Positions 54,575 through 63,805 of a stretch of DNA of 64,000 bases are shown here, piece by piece. Every line of letters begins with the position of its first letter. The first letter of the stretch is position 1. The DNA lies in NCBI RefSeq assembly GCF_000969605.1, contig NZ_JZUE01000009.1:186001-250000 (forward strand), in the 5' to 3' direction. The DNA is from Aquincola tertiaricarbonis (GTDB lineage Bacteria > Pseudomonadota > Gammaproteobacteria > Burkholderiales > Burkholderiaceae_C). Under the pieces are notes generated by a model. That model searched no databases and had not been told where the DNA came from. It saw only the letters and a program-made list of their open reading frames with translations. The position numbers and the translations under genes were made by a program.

Positions 54575-55957
54575 ATGTCCGCCCAAGATTTCCGAGCGAC
54601 ATCCATCGGCAAGCCCGGTACCTGGCAAGGCTGGGTAGCGGCGTGGGTGCCGGCCTTCCGGTCCTATGCCGCCTGGCTGGTCAGCATCAGCTGGAAGCGC
54701 TTTGCGGTGCTGTCCGTGCTGCTGCTGGTGCTGGTCAGCATCGTGCAGCGGCTGCCGCCGTTCAGCTGGCGCATCACCGAGGAGGTGGAGCGCGGCCCCA
54801 GCGTGCCCAAGCCGCCGGCGCCACCGCCGGTGCCGCGCGTGCGCATCGAAAAGCCCGGCAACGCCATCGAGCCGACGGTGGACATCACCATCGGCGCCGA
54901 CGGCGTGCGGGTGCAGCGGCGCGCGGCCGAGGCGGCATCGGCTGCATCAGCCGCCAGCGCCGCGTCGGCGGCAGACGCCGCCCGGGCGGCCGCCGATGCC
55001 ATCGTGGCGCGGCTGCCGGCCGTCAACGCCTCGGTGCCCGAGGGTGCCAACGGCGAGGCGGTGCGCGAAGCCATCGAGGAAGCCAGCCGCGAGATTGCCG
55101 ACGCCATCCGCGAGGCCACCGATGCGGCGCAGGAGGCGGCCGACGAGCCTTCGCCCGGCACCCGCACGCGCACGGTGCAGGTGGGCGGCTTTCTCACCGA
55201 CCTGGCGGTGCTGTGGATCATCGCGTCCGCCATCATCAAGATCACCTATAGCGGCCGCCTGCAGGCCGAGACCAAGGCCGCGCAGGCCACCGAGGTGGCC
55301 GAGGCGGAATCGTTGAAGCGCCAGGTGGTGGAGGCGCGCATGGCCGCCATGCAGGCGCAGGTGGAGCCGCACTTCCTGTTCAACACGCTGGCCTCCATCG
55401 ACCACCTGATCGAGACCGATCCCTCGCGCGCCAGCCGCATGCAGAAGAACCTGATCGCGCTGCTGCGCGCCAGCATGCCGACGATGCGCGAGGCCAGCAC
55501 CGGCGGCGTGCGCGAGCTGGGCCGCGAGCTGGCGGTGATACGGCCCTACCTCGAGATCCTCAAGGTGCGGATGGAAGAGCGCCTGCAGACCGTCATCGAC
55601 GTGCCCGAGGGCCTGCACTCGGCGGAGTTTCCGCCCATGATGATCCAGGGCCTGGTGGAAAACGCGATCAAGCACGGGCTGGAGCCCAAGCCCGAAGGCG
55701 GGCAGCTCAGCGTGCGGGCCGAGATCCTGCATGGCAAGCTGGCCGTCACCGTGGCCGACACCGGCCTGGGCTTCGGCAAGGCGGCCACCGCCGGCACCGG
55801 CGTGGGCCTGGCCAACATCCGCGAGCGGCTGCAGCTGCTGTACGGCGGCAAGGCCAGCCTCACCGTGGCGGAGAACACCCCCAGCGGCACGGTGGTGACG
55901 ATCACCGTGCCCTATGCAGCACGCACCGGCGCCGACGGGCAGGAAGCACGCGCATGA
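54575..55957 (+). CDS. LytS-type sensor histidine kinase
   Basis: A 460-residue membrane kinase. Two membrane spans (about 43-58 and 206-224) bracket a ~150-residue extracytoplasmic region with a Pro-rich stretch and an Ala/Ser-rich helix at 117-145. After a coiled coil, the HisK_5-type phospho-acceptor is H266 in EPHFLFN, with N-box GLVENAIKHG and G-box GTGVGLANIRERL in the ATPase domain. It should phosphorylate the LytTR regulator whose ATG overlaps its stop. The input signal is unknown. ATG 54575 lacks a strong ribosome site. Confidence 0.87.
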   Translation: MSAQDFRATSIGKPGTWQGWVAAWVPAFRSYAAWLVSISWKRFAVLSVLLLVLVSIVQRLPPFSWRITEEVERGPSVPKPPAPPPVPRVRIEKPGNAIEPTVDITIGADGVRVQRRAAEAASAASAASAASAADAARAAADAIVARLPAVNASVPEGANGEAVREAIEEASREIADAIREATDAAQEAADEPSPGTRTRTVQVGGFLTDLAVLWIIASAIIKITYSGRLQAETKAAQATEVAEAESLKRQVVEARMAAMQAQVEPHFLFNTLASIDHLIETDPSRASRMQKNLIALLRASMPTMREASTGGVRELGRELAVIRPYLEILKVRMEERLQTVIDVPEGLHSAEFPPMMIQGLVENAIKHGLEPKPEGGQLSVRAEILHGKLAVTVADTGLGFGKAATAGTGVGLANIRERLQLLYGGKASLTVAENTPSGTVVTITVPYAARTGADGQEARA

Positions 55958-56805
55958 GCACTCCCGCCCCTTCGACCACCTTCGTCCGCTGCGTCATCGC
56001 CGATGACGAGCGGCTGATGCGCGAGCAACTGCGCGCCCGGCTGGCCGAGGTGTGGCCGGCGCTCGAGATCGTGGCCGAGGCCCGCAACGGCCAGGAAGCG
56101 GTCGAGCTGGTGGCGCAGCACCGGCCCGACCTCGTGTTCCTCGACATCCGCATGCCCGGCCTGACCGGCGTCCACGCGGCCCGCCAGATCGCCCAGCTGC
56201 CCACCGGCGACGACTGGGACGGCTGCGAGATCGTGTTCATCACCGCCTACGACGAATACGCGGTGGAGGCCTTCGAGCAAGGCGTGGCCGACTACGTGCT
56301 CAAGCCCGCCGAGCGCGAGCGGCTGGCGGTGACGGTGGAGCGCATCCGCAAGCGGCTGGCGCAGCGCCGCGGCGACGAGGCGACCGCGGACCCGGCTGGC
56401 AGCACCTCCGCCAGCCGCGCCGCCCAGCCGCTGCAGCAGCTGCTGCACCGCCTGGCCGCCCAGATGGGCCAGCCGCCCAGCTACCTGCAGTGGATCCAGG
56501 CCAGCGTGGGCCAGAGCATCCAGATGATCCCGGTGGACGAGGTGCTGTTCTTCGTCAGCGACGAGAAGTACACCCGGGTGCAGACGCCGCAGGTGGAAGC
56601 GCTGATCCGCAAGCCCATCAAGGAGCTGGTGGACGAGCTGGACCCCAAGCGCTTCTGGCAGATCCACCGATCGACGCTGGTCAACGTGAACGCCATCGCC
56701 GGCGTCTCGCGCGACTTCCGCGGCCGGCAGCTGGTGGCCATCAAGGACCGGCCGGAGAAGCTGGAAGTCAGCCGCAGCTACACGCACCTCTTCAAGGGGA
56801 TGTGA
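55954..56805 (+). CDS. LytTR-family response regulator
   Basis: A 283-residue regulator with a receiver domain (acidic D17/D18, phospho-acceptor D64 in LVFLDIRMPG, Lys in YVLKPAERE), a linker rich in Ala/Gln at about 145-170, and a C-terminal LytTR DNA-binding domain (IQMIPVDEVLFFVSDEKYTRV, IKELVDELDPKRFWQIHRSTLVN region). LytTR proteins bind paired direct repeats upstream of genes for surface or autolysis functions. Translationally coupled to the kinase. Its 3' end overlaps the convergent soxR gene by 14 bases. Confidence 0.9.
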   Translation: MSTPAPSTTFVRCVIADDERLMREQLRARLAEVWPALEIVAEARNGQEAVELVAQHRPDLVFLDIRMPGLTGVHAARQIAQLPTGDDWDGCEIVFITAYDEYAVEAFEQGVADYVLKPAERERLAVTVERIRKRLAQRRGDEATADPAGSTSASRAAQPLQQLLHRLAAQMGQPPSYLQWIQASVGQSIQMIPVDEVLFFVSDEKYTRVQTPQVEALIRKPIKELVDELDPKRFWQIHRSTLVNVNAIAGVSRDFRGRQLVAIKDRPEKLEVSRSYTHLFKGM

Positions 56806-57277
56806 CCGGCGGCCTGTCGCCGGCGAGGTAGCGTGCGCCAGGCCCGCGAGCGGCCGCGGTGTCCTGCGGGTTGTACAGCGCGCAGGCCTTGAGCGAGAGG
56901 CAGCCGCAGCCGATGCAGCCCGCGAGCTGGTTGCGCAGCCGCTGCAGCGCGGCGATGCGTTCATCCAGCAGCGGCTGCCAGGCGCTGGCCAGCCGCTGCC
57001 AGTCGGCCTTGGTGGGTGTGCGGCCCTCGGGCAGGCCCGCCAGTGCCTTGCGGATCTGCGTCAGCTCCAGCCCCACCGCCTGCGCGGCGCGGATGAAGGC
57101 CACGCGCCGCAGCACATGCCGCGGGTACTGCCGGTGGCCGCCCGCGCTGCGGCCGCCGGCGATCAGGCCCTGCGCCTCGTAGAAGCGCAGCGCGCTGGCG
57201 GCGATGCCGGCGCGCCGGGCCAGCTCGCCGATGGGCAGCCAGCGGGTGGTGTCGGCCGGGATGCTGCGGGTGGCCAT
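56792..57277 (-). CDS. soxR: Redox-sensitive transcriptional activator SoxR
   Basis: A 161-residue MerR-family regulator. The helix-turn-helix is at about 13-60 (LPIGELARRAGIAASALRFYEAQGLI) and the [2Fe-2S] cluster cysteines are C121, C124, C126 and C132 (CIGCGCLSLKAC), equivalent to E. coli C119-C130. Oxidation of the cluster by redox-cycling quinones or phenazines activates target promoters. No soxS is present, as usual outside enterobacteria. ATG 57277 has an AGGAG site. Divergent from the questin-oxidase-like gene, with a SoxR-box-like element between. Confidence 0.93.
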   Translation of the reverse strand: MATRSIPADTTRWLPIGELARRAGIAASALRFYEAQGLIAGGRSAGGHRQYPRHVLRRVAFIRAAQAVGLELTQIRKALAGLPEGRTPTKADWQRLASAWQPLLDERIAALQRLRNQLAGCIGCGCLSLKACALYNPQDTAAARGPGARYLAGDRPPVTSP

Positions 57278-57297
57278 GTCGGGGCTCCTGTCGGTGC

Positions 57298-57328
57298 TTG
57301 ACTTGAAGTTCACTTCAACTTCCATCGT
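57298..57328 (+). promoter_or_regulatory. SoxR-box-like promoter for the questin-oxidase-like gene
   Basis: TTGACT (57298-57303) and a weak CATCGT (57323-57328) have the long 19-base spacer typical of MerR-family promoters. A perfect inverted repeat TTGAAGT-TC-ACTTCAA (57303-57318) fills the spacer, matching the soxS box layout (TTGACYTCAAGTTNACTT) with paired C/G exchanges in both arms that keep the symmetry. Confidence 0.65.
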
Positions 57329-57358
57329 AGGCGCCTCCTTCATCACCGGACCCGCACG

Positions 57359-58360
57359 ATGGACAAATCCGCCGCCACCCGCATGCTGTACCGGCTGCTC
57401 GATGCCGGCCTGGACCGGGCGCCCGAATACGGCCCCGGCTTCAGCACCCACCTGCCGATGGCGCTGCAGGCTTTGCATGCGCTGGGCGCGACGGCGCCGC
57501 GGCTGCATGACTTCGCGCAGCAGCACGTCGCCGAGCTGCATGCCCGGCCGGTGCCCGCGGCCGCCGCCGAGCCGCACAGCTGGCACGCCTTGCGCGGGCA
57601 GGGCGATGCCTTCGAGCCGCTGCAGGCAATGTTCGCCCTGCGGTTGCAGCAGGAAGAGCCCGACACGGTGCTGGCCGAAACCGTGCCGGCGCTGCTGGAT
57701 GGCGTGGCCGGCGGGGCCTTCCACGGCCTGATCCGCACCGCGCATGCGGTGGCGGCGCGACACGAAGGCGAGCTGTCGATGGGCCTGGCCTACTGGGCGG
57801 CCCGACATGCGCCGCTGGCCGCACCGAACGAGCAGGCCGCCGCCGACCTGCCGCTGGCCGACTGGCTGGCGCAGGTGCAGTGGCTGCCGCGCCCGCAGCA
57901 TGCCGATGCCGATGCCTGGAGCATCACCCGCCGCATGCAGGCCTGGTCGCGCACCGAAGGCTTTGGCGACGTGGCGCCGCGCCTGTTGCTGCAGCCCGGC
58001 ACGCTGGACGCGCTGGCTCGCACCGCCGCCGGCCTCTATGCCGCCACTGAGGACTTCACCGTGCTGCACATGGTCACCGCCTGCCAGGCGATGCGGCAGC
58101 TGCAGCCCTGGTGGGGCGACGAGGCGCCGGCGATGCGGCACTTCAGCATCGCCGCGGCGGCCGCGCTGCGCGCCAGCGACGTGCCGCCCGAACTGCCGCC
58201 GGCGCGCGCCACCGACCTGGCCTGGCCGCAGATCATCCAGCGGGCCATCGCCAGCGACGACGAGCACGTGGTCAAGCTGGTGCAGGCCTGCCGGCTGCAC
58301 GAGGCGGCCACGGGCGCGCCCGAGTTCCGCTGGGCCGCGGGCCGCGCGGTGGGCGGCTGA
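57359..58360 (+). CDS. Questin oxidase-like protein (DUF4243, Baeyer-Villiger oxidase family)
   Basis: A 333-residue protein matching the questin oxidase/AflY family (DUF4243), recognised from its overall helical His-rich layout, the blocks YGPGFSTHLPMAL and FHGLIRTAHAV, and DFTVLHMVTACQAMRQL. Fungal members carry out cofactor-poor oxidative ring opening of anthraquinones; bacterial members are uncharacterised or described as putative monooxygenases. Divergent from soxR and preceded by a SoxR-type promoter, it is likely induced by and active on redox-cycling quinones. The family is remembered rather than searched, so moderate confidence. Confidence 0.68.
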   Translation: MDKSAATRMLYRLLDAGLDRAPEYGPGFSTHLPMALQALHALGATAPRLHDFAQQHVAELHARPVPAAAAEPHSWHALRGQGDAFEPLQAMFALRLQQEEPDTVLAETVPALLDGVAGGAFHGLIRTAHAVAARHEGELSMGLAYWAARHAPLAAPNEQAAADLPLADWLAQVQWLPRPQHADADAWSITRRMQAWSRTEGFGDVAPRLLLQPGTLDALARTAAGLYAATEDFTVLHMVTACQAMRQLQPWWGDEAPAMRHFSIAAAAALRASDVPPELPPARATDLAWPQIIQRAIASDDEHVVKLVQACRLHEAATGAPEFRWAAGRAVGG

Positions 58361-58363
58361 GCT

Positions 58364-60427
58364 TCAGCCCGGCGGCGCCGCAGCCGCCGCGGCCGCTGCC
58401 GCCTTGGCCGCCAGCGCCTCGCGGATCTTCTTCAGCCGCTCCTTCGGGTCTTCCTTGCTGGACGACTCGTGCAGCTTCATCTCGAGGATGAAGCGGCTGG
58501 GGATGCCCTGGATCGTCTCGCGGCCCTTCTTGCGCCGGCGCAGCGTGCTCACCGCCAGCGTGGTGCGCGCCCGGGTGATGCCCACGTACATCAGCCGGCG
58601 TTCTTCTTCCAGCCGCTCGGGCGTCATCTCCTCGCTGTCGCTGCGGAAGGGCAGCAGTCCTTCGTTCACGCCGGCCAGCACCACGTGCGGCCATTCCAGG
58701 CCCTTGGACGCATGCAGGGTCGACAGCGTCACCACGTCCTGCTCGTCGCCGCGCTCGGCCAGGCTGATGATCACGCTGATCGTCTGCGCCACCTCCAGCA
58801 CGCTCTTGCGTTCGCTCTCGAAGGTGCCGCCTTCCTGCGTGATCTGCCCGCCGCAGCGCTTGGCGATCCAGTCGATGAAGTCCATCACGTTCGACCAGCG
58901 CGAGGCGGCCAGCTTCTCGCTCTCCTCGCTGTCGTACAGGTGCTGCTCGTAGCCGATGTCCTTCAGCCATTCCAGCAGCAGCACCTTGGCGTCCTCGCCG
59001 CCCACGGTGTGCCGCGCCTTGTGCTCGAAATCGTTGATGTAGCGGCCGAACTCGTGCAGCCCGCCGATGGCCTTGGCATTCAGCGACACGCCCAGGCTTT
59101 CGGAAAACAGCGCCTCGAACAGGCTGAGCTTCCACTTGCCCGCGAACTCACCCAGCTTGCCCAGCGTCTGGTGGCCGATGCCGCGCTTGGGCGTGGTCAC
59201 CGCGCGCAGGAAGGCCGGGTCGTCGTCCTGGTTGACCAGCAGCCGCAGCCAGGCGCACAGGTCCTTGATCTCGGCGCGGTCGAAGAAGCTCTGGCCGCCG
59301 GACACCTTGTAGGGGATCTGCGCCGCGCGCAGCTTCTGCTCGAACACACGCGCCTGGTGGTTGGCCCGGTACAGCACCGCGAAGTCGCTGAACTTCACCT
59401 GCCCGCCCTGCGAGCGCAGCGACTGGATGCGCGACACCGCGCGCTCGGCCTCGTGTTCCTCGCCGTCGCACTCCATCAGGTGCACCGGCTCGCCATCGCC
59501 GAAGTCGCTCCACAGCTTCTTCTCGAACAGCTTGGGGTTGCCGGCGATCACGTTGTTGGCCGCCCGCAGGATGGCGCCGGTGGAGCGGTAGTTCTGCTCC
59601 AGCGGAATGACCTTCAGCTTCGGGAAGTCCTGCGGCAGCCGGCGCAGGTTGTCGATCGTGGCGCCGCGCCAGCCGTAGATGCTCTGGTCGTCGTCGCCCA
59701 CCGCGGTGAAGCGGCCGGCGCGCCGGTCGTCGGGATGGCTGACCAGCGCCTTCAGCAGTTCGTACTGCACCGCGTTGGTGTCCTGGTATTCGTCCACCAG
59801 CACGTGGCGAAAGCGGCCCTGCCATTCGGCGCGTGCTTCCTCGTCGGTATTCAGCAGCTTCAGCGGCAGGCTGATCAGGTCGTCGAAGTCCACCGCCTGG
59901 TAGGCCGACAGGCGCTCCTCGTAGAGCTTCATCACCCGCGCGGCCACCTGCTCGTCGGCGTCCTTGGCGGCGGCCATCGCGGTGTCGCTGGTCAGGCCCT
60001 GGTTCTTCCACAGGCTGATCGTCCATTGCCAGCGGCGGGCGGTGGCGGCGTCGGCCGTGCCGCCGGCGTCGCGCAGCACACCCAGCACGTCGTCGCTGTC
60101 CAGAATGGAGAACTGCTCCTTCAGGCCCAGACGGGTGCCGCTCTCGCGCAGCATGCGCACGCCCAGCGAGTGGAAGGTGCTCACCACCAGGTCCTTCGCG
60201 GCGCGCGGGCCCACCAGCGACTTGGCCCGTTCGCGCATCTCCTGCGAAGCCTTGTTGGTGAAGGTGATGGCCGCGATCTCCTTCGGCGCCAGCCCGGCCT
60301 GCAGCAGCCGTGCGATCTTGTGGGTGATGACGCGGGTCTTGCCCGAGCCGGCGCCGGCCAGCACGAGGCAGGGGCCGTCCAGGTGATAAACCGCTTCGAG
60401 CTGGGCGGGATTGAGGGTGTCTGCCAT
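58364..60427 (-). CDS. rep: Rep-type UvrD-family ATP-dependent DNA helicase
   Basis: A 687-residue superfamily 1 3'-5' helicase. Motifs in order: Q-motif LNPAQLEAV, Walker A GAGSGKT, Ia TFTNKASQEM, II VDEYQDTN, III GDDDQSIYGWRGA, IV EQNYRST, V TLHASKGLEWPHV and VI RRLMYVGITRAR. Rep removes proteins ahead of replication forks; the length and motif II/III wording favour Rep over UvrD or PcrA. The C terminus is an Ala-rich tail. Convergent with the questin-oxidase-like gene (3 bases between stops). Confidence 0.9.
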   Translation of the reverse strand: MADTLNPAQLEAVYHLDGPCLVLAGAGSGKTRVITHKIARLLQAGLAPKEIAAITFTNKASQEMRERAKSLVGPRAAKDLVVSTFHSLGVRMLRESGTRLGLKEQFSILDSDDVLGVLRDAGGTADAATARRWQWTISLWKNQGLTSDTAMAAAKDADEQVAARVMKLYEERLSAYQAVDFDDLISLPLKLLNTDEEARAEWQGRFRHVLVDEYQDTNAVQYELLKALVSHPDDRRAGRFTAVGDDDQSIYGWRGATIDNLRRLPQDFPKLKVIPLEQNYRSTGAILRAANNVIAGNPKLFEKKLWSDFGDGEPVHLMECDGEEHEAERAVSRIQSLRSQGGQVKFSDFAVLYRANHQARVFEQKLRAAQIPYKVSGGQSFFDRAEIKDLCAWLRLLVNQDDDPAFLRAVTTPKRGIGHQTLGKLGEFAGKWKLSLFEALFSESLGVSLNAKAIGGLHEFGRYINDFEHKARHTVGGEDAKVLLLEWLKDIGYEQHLYDSEESEKLAASRWSNVMDFIDWIAKRCGGQITQEGGTFESERKSVLEVAQTISVIISLAERGDEQDVVTLSTLHASKGLEWPHVVLAGVNEGLLPFRSDSEEMTPERLEEERRLMYVGITRARTTLAVSTLRRRKKGRETIQGIPSRFILEMKLHESSSKEDPKERLKKIREALAAKAAAAAAAAAPPG

Positions 60428-60484
60428 GGGAGCGGGCGATCATACGGGCGCCCCCTTCCGGGGGTATTCACCCCACGCCGCTGC

Positions 60485-60726
60485 TATAGTCGCCGCCCAT
60501 GTTCATGCCACGCAAACTCACGACGAGGTCGAACGACCGGGGAGCCTGGCCCTGGCGTCGCCAGCCTGCTTCCGCTGCCGTCTAGTTTGCTGCGGGCTCG
60601 GCCTGTGCATGCCGCCATCTTCCGGCCGGCCTTGCCTAGCGACTGATACCGCCACCGCTTCCCCGCAATTCCGTATCTCGACCTCGGCCGCGCCATGCGT
60701 GCACGGGGTCCCGGAGGGCTGAACAC
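60485..60726 (+). promoter_or_regulatory. trpE promoter and leader region
   Basis: The 299-base gap before trpE. An extended -10 element TGCTATAGT ends at 60490 with no convincing -35; initiation near 60497 would leave the short leader ORF (60499) almost leaderless. The rest of the leader is GC-rich with small hairpins (CTGGC-GTC-GCCAG at 60552-60564). No T-tract terminator is seen, so classical attenuation is not demonstrated. GGAGG precedes the trpE ATG. Confidence 0.45.
60499..60585 (+). CDS. Putative trp leader peptide
   Basis: A 28-residue ORF, MFMPRKLTTR followed by SNDRGAWPWRRQPASAAV, with two tryptophan codons (60547 and 60553) separated by one proline codon, ending 142 bases before trpE. 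Trp is the rarest residue in proteins, and a W-x-W pair in a short ORF directly before trpE is what a ribosome-stalling leader looks like. Against it: no clear terminator hairpin with T run follows, and the translation start is nearly leaderless. Confidence 0.45.
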   Translation: MFMPRKLTTRSNDRGAWPWRRQPASAAV

Positions 60727-62202
60727 ATGATCACCGAACTCGAATTCAAGAGCCTCGCCTCGCAGGGCTACAACCGCATCCCGCTGATCGCGGAGGCCTT
60801 CGCCGACCTGGAAACGCCGCTGTCGCTGTACCTCAAGCTGGCCGGCGGCCAGAAGTACAGCTTCCTGCTGGAGTCCGTCGTCGGCGGCGAGCGCTTCGGC
60901 CGCTATTCCTTCATCGGCCTGCCGGCGCGCACGCTGCTGCGCACCACCGGCCCGCTCACCGAAGTGGTGACCGACGGCCAGGTGGTGGAGACGCACGAAG
61001 GCAATCCGCTCGACTTCATCGAGGCCTACCAGCAGCGTTTCAAGGTGGCGCTGCGCCCGGGCATGCCGCGTTTCTGCGGCGGGCTGGCCGGCTACTTCGG
61101 CTACGACGCGGTGCGTTACATGGAGCCCAAGCTCGCGAAGGTGGAGAAGCCCGGCGGCATCGGCACGCCGGACATCCAACTGCTGCAGTGCGAGGAGCTT
61201 GCGGTCATCGACAACCTGTCGGGCCGGCTGTACCTGATCGTCTATGCCGACCCGTCGCGGCCGGAGGCCTACTTCTCAGGCAAGCGCCGCCTGTCGGAAC
61301 TGGCGGACAAGCTCAAGTTCAGCGTCACCGCGCCCCCGGTGCGCCGCGGCGCCAGCTACGCGGTGGAGCGAGAGTTCGACAAGGCCGACTACCTCAAGGC
61401 CGTGGCCGTGGCCAAGGAGTACATCGCCGCCGGCGACATGATGCAGGTGCAGGTGGGCCAGCGGCTGAAGAAGCGCTACACCGAGTCGCCGCTGACGCTG
61501 TACCGCGCGCTGCGTTCGCTCAACCCGTCGCCGTACATGTACTTCTACGACATGGGCGACTTCCAGATCGTCGGCGCCTCGCCCGAGATCCTGGTGCGGC
61601 AGGAGAGCACGCCCGAAGGCCAGAAGGTGACGATCCGCCCGCTGGCCGGTACCCGTCCGCGTGGCGCCACGCCGGAGCAGGACCTGGCGATGGAGGCCGA
61701 GCTGAAGGCCGACCCCAAGGAGCGCGCCGAGCACCTGATGCTGATCGACCTGGCGCGCAACGACCTGGGCCGCATCGCGCAGACCGGCAGCGTCAAGGTG
61801 ACCGAGGCCTTCGTGGTGGAGCGTTATTCGCACGTGATGCACATCGTCAGCAACGTCGAAGCCACGCTGCTGGAAGGCACCACCAACCTCGACGTGCTGA
61901 AGGCCACCTTCCCGGCCGGCACGCTGACCGGCGCGCCCAAGATCCGCGCGATGGAAATCATCGACGAGCTGGAGCCGGTCAAGCGTGGCATCTACGGCGG
62001 CGCCTGCGGCTACCTGAGCTTTGCCGGCGACATGGACGTCGCCATCGCCATCCGCACCGGCATCATCAAGGACCAGACGCTGTACGTGCAGGCTGCGGCC
62101 GGCGTGGTGGCCGATTCAGTGCCCGAGCTGGAATGGAAGGAGACCGAGGCCAAGGCCCGGGCGCTCATCCGCGCCGCCGAACTCGTGGAAGAGGGGTTCT
62201 GA
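60727..62202 (+). CDS. trpE: Anthranilate synthase component I
   Basis: The 491-residue chorismate-binding subunit, first step of tryptophan synthesis: chorismate plus glutamine-derived ammonia to anthranilate. The N-terminal feedback site LLES is at [11 protein letters not shown]; the catalytic core shows [43 protein letters not shown] and [10 protein letters not shown]. Full length and well placed GGAGG site. trpG follows after one base. Confidence 0.96.
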   Translation: MITELEFKSLASQGYNRIPLIAEAFADLETPLSLYLKLAGGQKYSFLLESVVGGERFGRYSFIGLPARTLLRTTGPLTEVVTDGQVVETHEGNPLDFIEAYQQRFKVALRPGMPRFCGGLAGYFGYDAVRYMEPKLAKVEKPGGIGTPDIQLLQCEELAVIDNLSGRLYLIVYADPSRPEAYFSGKRRLSELADKLKFSVTAPPVRRGASYAVEREFDKADYLKAVAVAKEYIAAGDMMQVQVGQRLKKRYTESPLTLYRALRSLNPSPYMYFYDMGDFQIVGASPEILVRQESTPEGQKVTIRPLAGTRPRGATPEQDLAMEAELKADPKERAEHLMLIDLARNDLGRIAQTGSVKVTEAFVVERYSHVMHIVSNVEATLLEGTTNLDVLKATFPAGTLTGAPKIRAMEIIDELEPVKRGIYGGACGYLSFAGDMDVAIAIRTGIIKDQTLYVQAAAGVVADSVPELEWKETEAKARALIRAAELVEEGF

Positions 62203-62203
62203 C

Positions 62204-62776
62204 ATGCTGCTCATGATCGACAACTACGACAGCTTCACCTTCAACCTGGTGCAGTACTTCGGCGAGCTGGGCGAGGAGGTGAAGGTTTTCCGCAACGACG
62301 AGATCGACATCGCCGGCATCGAGGCGCTGAAGCCCGACCAGCTGGTGCTGTCGCCCGGGCCGTGTTCGCCGGCCGAGGCCGGCATCTGCGTGGAGGCCAT
62401 ACGCCACTTCAAGGGCCGGCTGCCGCTGCTGGGCGTGTGCCTGGGCCACCAGGCCATCGGCGCCGCGCTGGGCGGCAAGGTCATCCGCGCGCAAGTCCAG
62501 ATGCACGGCAAGGTGAGCCGCATCAGCACCGACCGCCAGGGCGTGTTCGCCAACCTGCCCGAGCAGTTCGACGTGGTGCGCTACCACTCGCTGGCCATCG
62601 AGCGGCAGACGCTGCCCGCCGAACTCGTCGTCACCGCCACCTCGGAGGACGGCGAGATCATGGGCGTTCGCCACAAGGAGGTGATGATGGAAGGCGTGCA
62701 ATTCCATCCCGAATCCATCCTCAGCGAGCACGGCCACGCCATGCTGCGCAACTTCCTGGAGCAGAGCAAAGCATGA
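62204..62776 (+). CDS. trpG: Anthranilate synthase component II (glutamine amidotransferase)
   Basis: The 190-residue class I glutaminase subunit supplying ammonia to TrpE. Catalytic triad: Cys in [10 protein letters not shown], His and Glu in GVQFHPES; the opening [19 protein letters not shown] is diagnostic. May also serve PabB for folate synthesis. Start two bases after the trpE stop codon; its own stop overlaps the ltaE start as ATGA. Confidence 0.95.
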   Translation: MLLMIDNYDSFTFNLVQYFGELGEEVKVFRNDEIDIAGIEALKPDQLVLSPGPCSPAEAGICVEAIRHFKGRLPLLGVCLGHQAIGAALGGKVIRAQVQMHGKVSRISTDRQGVFANLPEQFDVVRYHSLAIERQTLPAELVVTATSEDGEIMGVRHKEVMMEGVQFHPESILSEHGHAMLRNFLEQSKA

Positions 62777-63780
62777 CCATCGACCTGCGCAGCGACACCG
62801 TCACCCGGCCGACGGCTGCGATGCGCGAGGCGATGGCCCGCGCCGAGGTGGGCGACGACGTCTTCGGCGACGACCCCACCGTCAACCGCCTGCAGCAGCG
62901 CATCGCCGAGATGCTGGGCTTCGAGGCGGCGCTGTACGTGCCCACCGGCACGCAGAGCAACCTGGTGGCGCTGATGACGCATTGCGGCCGCGGCGACGAG
63001 TACCTCGTCGGCCAGCATGCCCACTGCTACCGCTGGGAGGCTGGCGGCGCCGCGGTGCTGGGCAGCATCCAGCCGCAGCCGTTGCCCAACCAGCCCGACG
63101 GCACCATCGCGCTGGCCGACATCGCGGCCAACATCAAGCCCGACGACTCGCACTTCGCGCGCAGCCGGCTCTTCTGCCTGGAAAACACCTGGGGCGGCAA
63201 CGTGCTGCCGCAGGCCTATGTGGAAGAGGCCACCGCGCTGGCGCGCAGCAAGGGCCTGGCCTGCCACCTGGACGGCGCGCGCTTCTTCAATGCGGTGGTG
63301 GCCTCCGGCCGCAGCGCGGCAGAGCTGGCGCGTCCGTTCGACAGCGTGTCGGTGTGCTTCAGCAAGGGGCTGGGCGCGCCGGTGGGCTCGGCCCTGTGCG
63401 GCTCGAAGGACTTCATCCAGCGCGCGCACCGCTGGCGCAAGATGGTGGGCGGCGGCATGCGGCAGGCTGGCGTGATCGCGGCCGGTGCGCTGCATGCGAT
63501 CGAGCACCATTTGGACCGCCTGGCCGAAGACCATGCCAACGCCCGCCGCCTGGCCGAAGGCCTGCAGGGCCTGTCCGGCGTGCAGGTGCAGGCCCCGCAG
63601 ACCAACATCGTCTTCGTCGACGTGCCGCCCGAGCGCGGCGAGGGGCTGGTGCAGCGCCTGGCCGAACGCGGCGTGCTGGCCACCGGCCTGTACAAGCTGC
63701 GCTTCGTCACCCACCTGGACGTGAGCACCGACGACATCGACCGCGCGCTGCCGGTGCTGCGCGAGCTGCTGGCCGGCTGA
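62773..63780 (+). CDS. ltaE: Low-specificity L-threonine aldolase
   Basis: A 335-residue PLP enzyme cleaving L-threonine or L-allo-threonine to glycine and acetaldehyde. [21 protein letters not shown] and [13 protein letters not shown] are family signatures; the PLP lysine is in [14 protein letters not shown], and the carboxylate-binding regions [15 protein letters not shown] and [10 protein letters not shown] are intact. It sits between trpG and trpD, translationally coupled to trpG. That position is unusual; whether it supplies glycine for the pathway or is a chance insertion is not known. Confidence 0.93.
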   Translation: MTIDLRSDTVTRPTAAMREAMARAEVGDDVFGDDPTVNRLQQRIAEMLGFEAALYVPTGTQSNLVALMTHCGRGDEYLVGQHAHCYRWEAGGAAVLGSIQPQPLPNQPDGTIALADIAANIKPDDSHFARSRLFCLENTWGGNVLPQAYVEEATALARSKGLACHLDGARFFNAVVASGRSAAELARPFDSVSVCFSKGLGAPVGSALCGSKDFIQRAHRWRKMVGGGMRQAGVIAAGALHAIEHHLDRLAEDHANARRLAEGLQGLSGVQVQAPQTNIVFVDVPPERGEGLVQRLAERGVLATGLYKLRFVTHLDVSTDDIDRALPVLRELLAG

Positions 63781-63805
63781 GCCGGCCGCCCGAGAGGAGC
63801 CCCGC

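Noticed and set aside
60586-60726. Intrinsic attenuator terminator in the trpE leader
   Set aside because: Several GC-rich inverted repeats can be drawn, but none is followed by a T tract.
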